Positions 1 through 6,048 of a stretch of DNA of 15,525 nucleotides are shown piece by piece. A program made the position numbers and the translations under genes. Below the pieces are notes generated by a model, which saw only the letters and a program-made list of their open reading frames with translations, was not told where the DNA came from and made no database searches. The stretch lies in contig DAOUHO010000001.1 of NCBI GenBank assembly GCA_034428595.1, positions 1 through 15,525 on the forward strand, given 5' to 3'. Origin of the DNA: JAJECS01 sp034428595. GTDB lineage: Bacteria > Chloroflexota > UBA11872. Position 1 is the stretch's first letter. The number at the start of each line of letters is the position of its first letter.

Positions 1-1
1 G

Positions 2-421
2 ATCGTGGAGCGGGGCATCTACCCGGCGGTGGACCCGCTGACGAGCACGTCGAAGATTCTCGATCCGCGCATTGTGGGCGAGCGCCACTACGACGTGGCG
101 CGCGGCGCGCAGCAGGTGCTGCAGCGGTTCAAGGACCTGCAGGACATCATTGCGATCCTGGGTATCGAGGAGCTCTCGGAAGAGGACCGGCTGACGGTGG
201 TGCGCGCGCGCAAGATCGAGCGCTTCTTCTCGCAGCCGATGAACGTGGCCGAGGCCTTCACGGGCCAGCCGGGCGTGATCGTGCCGGTGGAGGAGACCAT
301 CCGCGGCTTCGAGGAGATTCTGGCGGGCGAGCATGACGAATTGCCCGAACAGGCGTTCTACATGGTGGGCACGATCGAAGAGGCCGTGGCGAAGGCCGAG
401 CAGCTGGCCGCCGAAGGCTAG
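2..421 (+). CDS. atpD: F-type ATP synthase subunit beta, C-terminal part (5'-truncated by window edge)
   Basis: This is the last 140 codons of the catalytic beta subunit of F1Fo ATP synthase. Beta binds ATP/ADP at the alpha-beta interfaces of the cytoplasmic F1 head. The reading frame is open from base 2. It begins inside the conserved stretch GIYPAVDPL, followed by STSKILDP and GERHYDVARG, then the C-terminal helical domain with LQDIIAILG, DELSEEDR-like (here EELSEEDR), ARKIERFFSQP and VAEAFTG. All are standard beta-subunit landmarks, and the C-terminus ends where the family normally ends. The nucleotide-binding Walker motifs lie upstream of the window. atpC follows after 113 bases in the usual atp operon order. 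Nothing looks degraded in the visible part. Confidence 0.97.
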   Translation: MVERGIYPAVDPLTSTSKILDPRIVGERHYDVARGAQQVLQRFKDLQDIIAILGIEELSEEDRLTVVRARKIERFFSQPMNVAEAFTGQPGVIVPVEETIRGFEEILAGEHDELPEQAFYMVGTIEEAVAKAEQLAAEG

Positions 422-458
422 GCGCGGCGTCGGTCAAGCACGGCAGGCAGCGAAGTGC

Positions 459-494
459 ACCCTCACCCCAGCCCTCTCCCTTCAAGGGAGAGGG
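459..494. repeat. Palindromic repeat family A, copy 1 (between atpD and atpC)
   Basis: A 36-base element with a perfect inverted repeat at its right side: CCCTCTCCCTT (472-482), one central base, then AAGGGAGAGGG (484-494). A second copy at 2352-2387 differs at only one base (469 versus 2362). A half copy in the opposite orientation lies at 4657-4684. There is no T-run after the stem, so it does not look like a classical intrinsic terminator, and it sits inside an operon. Confidence 0.85.
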
Positions 495-534
495 GGCCGG
501 AGGGCGCTCTGATATTCTCGACGAGGAGGCGTAG

Positions 535-957
535 ATGGCTGGGTTGACCCTCACCGTCGTTTCGCCGGAGCGGGAAGTTCTGCGCGAGAACGACATCGAT
601 ATGGTCGTTGCGCCCGGAATCGACGGCGAGCTCGGGCTGATGCCGCGGCACGCCCCGCTGGTGACCCAATTGCAGGCCGGCACGCTGCGCTATCGCAGCG
701 GCGGGGATGAGCGCTACCTCACCATCCTCGGCGGGTTTCTGCAGGTGATGCAGGACACGGTGACGGTGCTCGCGGATGGCTCGGAGCGGTCCGACGAGAT
801 CGACCTGGAGCGGGCGGAGCGCGCCCGCGCCGAGGCGCTGCGCGAGCTGGAAGCGGCGCGCACGGGCGGAGACGACGCGACGGTGATCCGGGCGCGGCTG
901 GCCCTGCTGCGGGCGCTGGCGCGCATCCGCACCGCGCAACGGGCAGGGCGCGGCTAA
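535..957 (+). CDS. atpC: F-type ATP synthase subunit epsilon
   Basis: The epsilon subunit belongs to the central stalk of F1Fo ATP synthase. It couples rotor movement to catalysis and can inhibit ATP hydrolysis. The 140-residue length is normal. The N-terminal beta-sandwich is recognisable: LTLTVVSPEREVL, then APGIDGELGLMPRHAPLVTQL (residues about 26-47, the family signature), a GGFLQV segment, and VTVLADGSERSDEIDLERA leading into the C-terminal helical pair. That C-terminal part is rich in Ala, Arg and Glu. The start is fixed by a strong GAGGAGG at 523-529, five bases before ATG. The gene follows atpD with a palindromic repeat in between, and murA starts ten bases after its stop, so atpC and murA are probably co-transcribed. 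Confidence 0.96.
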   Translation: MAGLTLTVVSPEREVLRENDIDMVVAPGIDGELGLMPRHAPLVTQLQAGTLRYRSGGDERYLTILGGFLQVMQDTVTVLADGSERSDEIDLERAERARAEALRELEAARTGGDDATVIRARLALLRALARIRTAQRAGRG

Positions 958-967
958 GGCCGGCCCC

Positions 968-2299
968 GTGGCCGCAGCCCTGGCCGACGCCACCGCGGCC
1001 ACGCCCGCCACGCGGGTCGCGATCACCGGCGGCCGGTCGCTGCGGGGTGCCTATCGCGTGCCCGGCGCGAAGAACGCCGTGCTGCCCATGATGGCCGCGT
1101 GCCTGCTGACGGAGGAAACCTGCGTCATCGAGGACATCCCGCTCATCACCGACATCATGGTCATGGCCGAGCTGCTGCGGGGGCTTGGGGCGCGGGTGGA
1201 GATCGACACCGAGCGCCGATCGGTCGCCATCACCGCGGCCGGCGTGCACTCGACCCGTCCCGACCCGCGCCTAGTGCGCGCCATGCGGGCGTCGTTTCAA
1301 GTCACCGGACCGCTCCTCTCGCGCTTCGGGCGCGTGGACTGCCACGCGCCGGGCGGTTGCCAGCTCGGCACGCGCCCGGTGAGCGTGGACATCGAGGGCT
1401 TCGAGGTCATGGGGGCTTCCATCGCCCTGGGCGGCGGCGTCTACCAGGCGGTGGCCGATCCGCTGGTCGGCGGCCAGGTCTACCTGGACTACCCGAGCCA
1501 CACCGGCACGCAAAACCTGCTGATGGCGGCCACGCTGGCCAGCGGCTACACGACCATCGTGCACGCGTCGCGCGAGCCGGAAGTGATCGCGCTGGTGCAT
1601 TTCCTGCGCAGCATGGGCGCCGAGATTCACGGGGAGGGCACGAGCACGATCGGCGTGCAGGGCCAGTCGCGGCTCTTCGGCACCGTGGCGCGCGCGATCC
1701 CGGACCGGATCGTGGGCAGCACGATGGCGGTGGCGGCGGCTATCAGCGCCGGCGACGTGGAACTGCTGAATGTGCGTCCCGACCACCTGCAGCCGGTGCT
1801 GGTCAAGCTCGCCGCGATGGGGGTGTCGCTGCGCGAGACCAACCGCTCGGTGCGGGTCACGGGCAGTCCGATGCTCAGCGCCACGGCCATCCAGTGCATT
1901 CCGTTCCCGGGCTTCCCCACCGACGTCCAGGCGGCCATGGGCACGCTGATGACCCAGGCCCACGGCGAGAGCTCCATCATCGAGCGCGTCTACGACGGCA
2001 ACCTGGGCTATGTGGAACAGCTGCGGCGCATGGGCGCCGACATGACGGTTGAGGGCCCGACGGCCCGCATCCGCGGTCCGGCGCCGCTCACGGCCTGCGA
2101 GGTGCGGCTGTGGCCCGACATCCGCGCCGGCGCGGCCCTGCTGCTGGCGGGGCTGGTGGCGCACGGGACGACGGTGCTCGATGACGCGGAGATCATCCAG
2201 CGCGGCTACCAAGACCTCCCCGGCGAGTTGCAGGAGCTTGGAGCCGATATCACGGTTGAGCGCGGCCCCCGGCCGGCGGTCACAGCGACGGTTGCGTAG
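968..2299 (+). CDS. murA: UDP-N-acetylglucosamine 1-carboxyvinyltransferase (MurA)
   Basis: This cytoplasmic enzyme transfers enolpyruvate from PEP to UDP-GlcNAc, the first committed step of peptidoglycan synthesis. The protein is 443 residues, slightly longer than typical (about 420) because of an Ala-rich N-terminus of some 16 residues. Seen: GAKNAVLP (Lys35, the conserved active-site Lys), MRASFQVTGPLL (Arg107), the catalytic Cys131 in GGCQLGTRPV, FPGFPTDVQ (the conserved Asp), ERVYDGNLGYVEQL and a C-terminal PDIRAGAALLLAGL. With Cys present, the fosfomycin target residue is retained. Oddity: the loop after Cys reads RPVSVD where E. coli has RPVDLH, so two uridine-side residues differ. The start is GTG; no in-frame ATG occurs before 1088, which would remove the N-terminal fold. 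It lies ten bases after atpC. Confidence 0.95.
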   Translation: MAAALADATAATPATRVAITGGRSLRGAYRVPGAKNAVLPMMAACLLTEETCVIEDIPLITDIMVMAELLRGLGARVEIDTERRSVAITAAGVHSTRPDPRLVRAMRASFQVTGPLLSRFGRVDCHAPGGCQLGTRPVSVDIEGFEVMGASIALGGGVYQAVADPLVGGQVYLDYPSHTGTQNLLMAATLASGYTTIVHASREPEVIALVHFLRSMGAEIHGEGTSTIGVQGQSRLFGTVARAIPDRIVGSTMAVAAAISAGDVELLNVRPDHLQPVLVKLAAMGVSLRETNRSVRVTGSPMLSATAIQCIPFPGFPTDVQAAMGTLMTQAHGESSIIERVYDGNLGYVEQLRRMGADMTVEGPTARIRGPAPLTACEVRLWPDIRAGAALLLAGLVAHGTTVLDDAEIIQRGYQDLPGELQELGADITVERGPRPAVTATVA

Positions 2300-2351
2300 G
2301 GAAAGTCTGAACAACCCCTGGTGACGACATCCCACGTCCAAGCCTCGGATC

Positions 2352-2387
2352 ACCCTCACCCTAGCCCTCTCCCTTCAAGGGAGAGGG
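2352..2387. repeat. Palindromic repeat family A, copy 2 (murA-mreB spacer)
   Basis: A 36-base near-identical copy of the element at 459-494, with one difference. The perfect 11-base arms are 2365-2375 and 2377-2387 around one central base. It occupies the middle of the 173-base spacer between murA and mreB. No T-tract follows. It is 33 bases upstream of an IS-end-like sequence. Confidence 0.85.
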
Positions 2388-2420
2388 AACAGGACCTACT
2401 CTCCAACTCCACTGGAGGGG

Positions 2421-2436
2421 TTACGCAAAGGTTTCC
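2421..2436 (-). repeat. Solo IS-end-like sequence (matches the IS terminal inverted repeat at 9427)
   Basis: Read on the minus strand this is GGAAACCTTTGCGTAA. It matches 15 of 16 bases of the left end of the complete insertion sequence at 9427-9442 (GGAGACCTTTGCGTAA). No transposase or second end is seen nearby. It could be a deletion remnant, one end of a non-autonomous element, or chance plus shared ancestry of the repeats. Confidence 0.55.
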
Positions 2437-2472
2437 TGGGAGGGGAAAGGGACATCATCGGAGATTTCTCAA

Positions 2473-3498
2473 ATGCTCCGATCCCTAAGCTCGCAGCGGC
2501 TTGGGGTTGACCTCGGCACCGCCAACGTGCTGGTCTACCTTCTCGGCCAGGGCGTGATCATCGACGAGCCGTCGGTGGTCGCCGTTTCGGTGCAAGACCG
2601 GCGTATCGAAGCCATCGGCCACGCGGCTCGCGAGATGGTGGGGCGCACGCCCGGCAGCCTGCGCGTCATGCGCCCGCTGCAGGACGGCGTGATCGCCGAC
2701 TACCTGGTCACCGCGGCCATGCTGCGCTACTTCATCGAGCGCGCGGCAGGCCGCCACCGCCTCTTCCGGCCCGAGGTCATGGTGGCGGTGCCCACGGGCG
2801 TGACCACGGTGGAGCAACGCGCGGTGCTGGACGCGGGCATCGCGGCGGGGGCCAAGCGCGTGCACCTGATCCCGGAGCCGCTGGCGGCGGCGATCGGCGC
2901 CAACGTGCCCATCTCCCATGCCTCGGGAAGCATGGTGGTCAACCTTGGCGGGGGAACCACGGAGATCGCGGTGATCTCGCTCAACGACATCGTGGCGGAC
3001 TGCTCGGGGTCGTTGCGCGTCGGCGGCAATCGCCTCGACGAGGCCATTCGCACCTACATCAAGCGTAAATACAACCTGATGACGGGCGATCGCACGGCGG
3101 AATCGATCAAGATTCGCATCGGCAGCGCCATGGTGCTGGAACCCGCGGAAACCATGGAGGTGCGCGGGCGCGACCAGATGCAGGGCCTGCCGCGCACCGT
3201 GACGATCACCTCGGACGAGATCACGGAGGCCATCGCGGAGCCCGTCGACCAGATTATCCGGGGCGTTCGCAGCGTGCTCGAGGCGACCCCGCCCGAGTTG
3301 GCCGCCGACATCATCGACAAGGGGCTGGTGATGACCGGGGGCACGGCGCAGCTGCGCAACCTGGACAAGCTGGTGGCGCGCGAGACCGGCGTGGCCGTGC
3401 ACGTGGCGGAAACGCCCCTGTTGTGCACCGTCCGCGGCACGGGAATTGCCCTGGAGCACTTCGACGTGCTGCAAAAGATCGTAATCTCGCACCCGTAG
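2473..3498 (+). CDS. mreB: Rod-shape-determining actin-like protein MreB/Mbl
   Basis: A bacterial actin homologue that forms membrane-bound filaments guiding lateral wall synthesis. The 341-residue length is normal. Actin-fold motifs in order: phosphate-1 loop DLGTANVLVY (13-22), PEPLAAAIG with Glu135, phosphate-2 loop VNLGGGTTEIAVIS (156-169), GGNRLDEAI (184-192), the IKIRIGSA segment and the adenosine loop MTGGTA (287-292). The short N-terminus MLRSLSSQRLG could be the membrane-contacting segment. Oddity: the phosphate-2 loop has Asn157 where MreB normally has Asp (VVDIGGGT). The context murA followed by an mreB-type gene without mreC or mreD resembles the Bacillus murAA...mbl region, so Mbl is as likely a name as MreB. 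The start is ATG 2473, with a weak CGGAGA about eight bases upstream. Confidence 0.93.
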   Translation: MLRSLSSQRLGVDLGTANVLVYLLGQGVIIDEPSVVAVSVQDRRIEAIGHAAREMVGRTPGSLRVMRPLQDGVIADYLVTAAMLRYFIERAAGRHRLFRPEVMVAVPTGVTTVEQRAVLDAGIAAGAKRVHLIPEPLAAAIGANVPISHASGSMVVNLGGGTTEIAVISLNDIVADCSGSLRVGGNRLDEAIRTYIKRKYNLMTGDRTAESIKIRIGSAMVLEPAETMEVRGRDQMQGLPRTVTITSDEITEAIAEPVDQIIRGVRSVLEATPPELAADIIDKGLVMTGGTAQLRNLDKLVARETGVAVHVAETPLLCTVRGTGIALEHFDVLQKIVISHP

Positions 3499-3519
3499 CA
3501 CCGGCCCAGCGAGGCTGAG

Positions 3520-4497
3520 ATGACACTGATTCTGCAAACGTTCCCCATGCCCCCGGGCCCGCAGGTCGAGCTTGAACGCGACTACGAGGTGCGCCAGGCG
3601 CCGTTTGCCGACGGCGACGAGCTGGCGGCGGCGGCGGTCGGCGCCGTGGCCGTGATCGCCGGCACCGAGCCGTGGTCGCGCGACCTGCTGGAGGCCAACG
3701 CCGGCACGCTGCGCTGCATCTCGCGCGTGGGCACCGGGGTGGACAGCATCGACCTGGCCGCCGCCACCGACGCCGGGGTGGCGGTGCTCAACGGTCCGGG
3801 CGAAATGTCGCTGACTGTGGCCGAATACTCCGTGGGCATGATGTGGACACTCGCGCGCCGCATCTTCGACGCGGACGCCTCGGTGCGCAGCGAGGGCTTC
3901 GCCAAGCGCATCGTGCTGCTGGGCAACGACCTGGCGGAAAAGACGGTGGGCATCGTGGGGTTCGGGGACATCGGACGCCGCGTGGCGACGATCTGCCAGC
4001 ACGGCTTCGGCATGCGGGTCCTGGCGCACACGGCCAATCCGGATCCGGCGCGACTCGAAGCGGCGGGCATCGACGGGGCCTTCGTGTCGCTGCCCGAATT
4101 GCTGCGCCAGTCCGACTTCGTGACGCTGCATACGCCGGTGACCGAGGAGACCATGGAGATCATCGGACGCGAGGAGCTGGCCCTGATGAAGCCCGGCGCC
4201 TTCCTGATCAACAGCTCCCGCGGACGCCTGGTGGACGAGGCGGCGGTGGTCGAGGCGCTGCACGACGGGCGCCTGGGCGGCCTTGGATCGGACGTGTTCG
4301 CCGTCGAGCCGCCGCCGGAGGACCACCCGTTCTTCCACACGCCGCGCACGATTCTGACGCCGCACTTCGGCTCGCACAGCCACGAGTCGATGTTCCGCAT
4401 GGGCGACCGCGCGGTGCGCAACCTGCGGGAGTTCATGGAGACTGGCCGGTGCGAGCGGACGGTGAATCCGGAAGTCTACGACCGGCTGTTGGGATAG
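3520..4497 (+). CDS. D-isomer-specific 2-hydroxyacid dehydrogenase (phosphoglycerate dehydrogenase-like)
   Basis: A 325-residue NAD(P)-dependent oxidoreductase that interconverts a 2-keto acid and its D-2-hydroxy acid. The substrate cannot be told from sequence. The order is N-terminal substrate half (1 to about 95), Rossmann domain with GFGDIG (147-152) following the helix AEYSVGMMWTLARR, and the catalytic set Arg234 (NSSRG), Glu263 (VFAVEPP) and His282 (TPHFGSHS). All three active-site residues are in the expected spacing. It is much shorter than ACT-domain SerA proteins, so serine biosynthesis is possible but not shown; glyoxylate/hydroxypyruvate or other D-hydroxyacid activity is equally likely. 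ATG 3520 follows GAGG at 3511-3514. The start is 21 bases after mreB stops, so it may be read through from that gene. Confidence 0.9.
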   Translation: MTLILQTFPMPPGPQVELERDYEVRQAPFADGDELAAAAVGAVAVIAGTEPWSRDLLEANAGTLRCISRVGTGVDSIDLAAATDAGVAVLNGPGEMSLTVAEYSVGMMWTLARRIFDADASVRSEGFAKRIVLLGNDLAEKTVGIVGFGDIGRRVATICQHGFGMRVLAHTANPDPARLEAAGIDGAFVSLPELLRQSDFVTLHTPVTEETMEIIGREELALMKPGAFLINSSRGRLVDEAAVVEALHDGRLGGLGSDVFAVEPPPEDHPFFHTPRTILTPHFGSHSHESMFRMGDRAVRNLREFMETGRCERTVNPEVYDRLLG

Positions 4498-4607
4498 GAC
4501 GGCGCTGACGAACCGTGGGTGACGGCGGCGCCCGCGGCAGTCCGGCGGGATGCCCGAACAGCCCCGCCCCTACCGCAGAATCCGCCGTGCCGTCAGGTTT
4601 GCCCGGA

Positions 4608-4634
4608 CTGGATTCCGGCTTCCGCCGGAATGAC
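4608..4634 (-). repeat. Palindromic repeat family C (GTCATTCCGG...CCGGAATCCAG), inverted copy
   Basis: A 27-base element with arms GATTCCGGC and the nearly complementary GCCGGAATGAC around a short TTCC centre. On the minus strand it starts GTCATTCCGGCGG. Related copies are at 9002-9028, 9056-9082, 9234-9261 and 15127-15153, and one is split by the insertion sequence at 9413/10632. It lies in the spacer upstream of the amidohydrolase gene. Confidence 0.75.
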
Positions 4635-4641
4635 GGACGGG

Positions 4642-4657
4642 TGACGCAAAGGTCTCT
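4642..4657 (-). repeat. Second solo IS-end-like sequence
   Basis: On the minus strand this reads AGAGACCTTTGCGTCA, matching 14 of 16 bases of the left terminal repeat of the insertion sequence at 9427. It directly abuts a half copy of repeat A (4657-4684) and is seven bases from repeat C (4608-4634). The three elements are thus stacked in the 249-base spacer between the dehydrogenase and the amidohydrolase. Confidence 0.55.
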
Positions 4658-4684
4658 TGATGGGAGAGGACCGGGGTGAGGGTG
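4657..4684 (-). repeat. Half copy of palindromic repeat A, interrupted at the hairpin centre
   Basis: Read on the minus strand this 28-base stretch matches positions 458-485 of repeat A at 25 of 28 bases and stops at the central TCAA of the hairpin. Instead of the second arm (GGGAGAGGG) the IS-end-like sequence at 4642-4657 follows. This is what an insertion or recombination at the hairpin centre would leave. Confidence 0.6.
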
Positions 4685-4716
4685 AAAAAGCGCCCAACCG
4701 CGACGTTCGCGCCCGC

Positions 4717-4722
4717 TACACT
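4717..4722 (+). promoter_or_regulatory. Possible -10 box TACACT upstream of the amidohydrolase
   Basis: TACACT lies 24 bases before the start codon and 8 bases before the Shine-Dalgarno sequence, beyond the repeat elements in the spacer. I see no convincing -35 hexamer 16-18 bases upstream. This is a weak call based on position and resemblance to TATAAT only. Confidence 0.25.
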
Positions 4723-4730
4723 GCGCCGCC

Positions 4731-4736
4731 AGGAGG
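4731..4736 (+). promoter_or_regulatory. Ribosome binding site AGGAGG that decides the amidohydrolase start
   Basis: A perfect AGGAGG ten bases before ATG 4747. An in-frame ATG exists farther upstream at 4657, but the reading frame there runs through repeat A and a proline/arginine-rich stretch with no family similarity. The start at 4747 gives the expected amidohydrolase N-terminus MPDLVLRAATLIDG. Confidence 0.8.
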
Positions 4737-4746
4737 AATTGACGCC

Positions 4747-5994
4747 ATGCCCGACCTCGTGCTGCGCGCGGCTACGCTGATCGACGGCACCGGCGCCGAG
4801 CCCATCCGGCCCGGCGAGGTGACCATTCGCGACGGAAAGATCGCCGCCGTGGGCGCGCCCGGCAGAAAAGACCCGGTCGACGCCGAGATCGTGGACTACG
4901 GCGCCGCCACGCTGCTCCCGGGCCTCATCGACGCCCACGTGCACCTGCAATTCACCGCCGGGCCGGATCACCCGACCACGCGCGGCATTCACATGGGGGC
5001 CAGCGACGCCGAACGCATCGCCACCGCCATCGGCAACGCCCAGCGCGGCCTGGCCACCGGCGTGACCACCATGCGCGACACGGGCGGCTACCTGACGCTC
5101 AACATGGACGTGCGCGACGCCATCAACGACGGCCACGTCATCGGCCCGCGCCTGCTGGTGTGCGGCGCGCCCATCACCACCACCGCCGGGCACCTGCACT
5201 GGTGCGGCCTGCGCGCCGACAACCGCGACGAGGTCGTCGAGGCCGTGCGGACGATGGCCGAGGCCGGGGCGGACTTCATCAAGGTCATGGCCACCGGCGG
5301 CATGATGACGCCCGGCACCTCGCCCGGCATGACGCAGTACTCGGAGTCCGAGCTGCAGGCCCTGGTGGACGACTCCCATCGGCTGCGCAAGCAGGTGGCG
5401 GCCCACGTGCTGGGCACGACCGGCTGCGTCCTGGCCATCGACGCCGGCGTGGACACGCTGGAGCACTGCTCCTGGCTCGATGAATCCGGGGAGCGCGGGG
5501 CCCTTCGCTTCGACGCCGAGGCCGCGGCCCGCATCCAGCCCGCCACGCAGTCGGTGCATATGACCGTCGGCGCGGGGAGCCGGGACCACGTGCGCGGAAT
5601 CGACCACCTGGACGAGATGTCCGAGACGGACCGCGAGGAGCTGCACGCGCGCGGCGTCTACCACCGCGCCATGCGCGCCAGCGGCACGCCGTTGGTCGTC
5701 TCCAGCGACGCCGGCGTGATGACCACCAAGCACGACGAGTTCGCGCTCACCGTCATCGCCGCCGCGGTCACGCTCGACCTCTCGCCGGTGGAGGCCATCA
5801 ACATCACCACCTACGCGCCCGCGAGCACCATCGGCCTGGGCGAGGTCACCGGCGCGCTCAAGCCGGGACTGGCCGCCGACGTGCTGGTGGTCGAGGACGA
5901 CGTGGGCGAGAACATCTGCTGCGTGGCCGACCCGATCGCCGTCTACCTCGGCGGACGCGAAGTCGCCCGCGACCGGCGGCTGCTCGCCGTCTGA
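4747..5994 (+). CDS. Metal-dependent amidohydrolase (imidazolonepropionase/prolidase-like)
   Basis: A 415-residue cytoplasmic hydrolase of the amidohydrolase superfamily, in the branch often annotated as imidazolonepropionase-like or Xaa-Pro dipeptidase-like. The substrate is probably an amide or peptide-like bond but cannot be fixed here. The N-terminal beta-sandwich (LIDGTGAEPI...GEVTIRDGKIAAVG) is followed by the TIM barrel with LLPGLIDAHVHL (metal ligands His64, His66), Lys179 in FIKVMATGG (the usual carboxylated bridging Lys), His220 (VAAHVLG), His240 (LEHCSWL) and Asp321 (SSDAG). The C-terminal strands GLAADVLVVEDD close the composite domain. All six metal ligands are present, so it should be active. 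It has its own spacer, ribosome binding site and probably promoter, and is not tightly linked to its neighbours. Confidence 0.9.
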   Translation: MPDLVLRAATLIDGTGAEPIRPGEVTIRDGKIAAVGAPGRKDPVDAEIVDYGAATLLPGLIDAHVHLQFTAGPDHPTTRGIHMGASDAERIATAIGNAQRGLATGVTTMRDTGGYLTLNMDVRDAINDGHVIGPRLLVCGAPITTTAGHLHWCGLRADNRDEVVEAVRTMAEAGADFIKVMATGGMMTPGTSPGMTQYSESELQALVDDSHRLRKQVAAHVLGTTGCVLAIDAGVDTLEHCSWLDESGERGALRFDAEAAARIQPATQSVHMTVGAGSRDHVRGIDHLDEMSETDREELHARGVYHRAMRASGTPLVVSSDAGVMTTKHDEFALTVIAAAVTLDLSPVEAINITTYAPASTIGLGEVTGALKPGLAADVLVVEDDVGENICCVADPIAVYLGGREVARDRRLLAV

Positions 5995-6048
5995 GGCATC
6001 GCTTCCCGATATCTGACCCACCTACTAGTCGCGCCATGGAGACGGGAC

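Noticed and set aside
1271..2359. A 362-codon minus-strand frame opposite murA
   Set aside because: Composition is that of a shadow frame (many His, Arg, Ala), with no motif; murA on the other strand is certain.
2485..4383. A 632-codon open frame on the minus strand opposite mreB and the dehydrogenase
   Set aside because: It is His/Arg/Ala-rich with no recognisable domain and runs antisense across two well-supported genes. Long antisense frames are expected in GC-rich coding DNA.
4657..4746. N-terminal extension of the amidohydrolase to ATG 4657
   Set aside because: The extension is translated repeat A, and a perfect AGGAGG precedes ATG 4747, which begins the normal family N-terminus.
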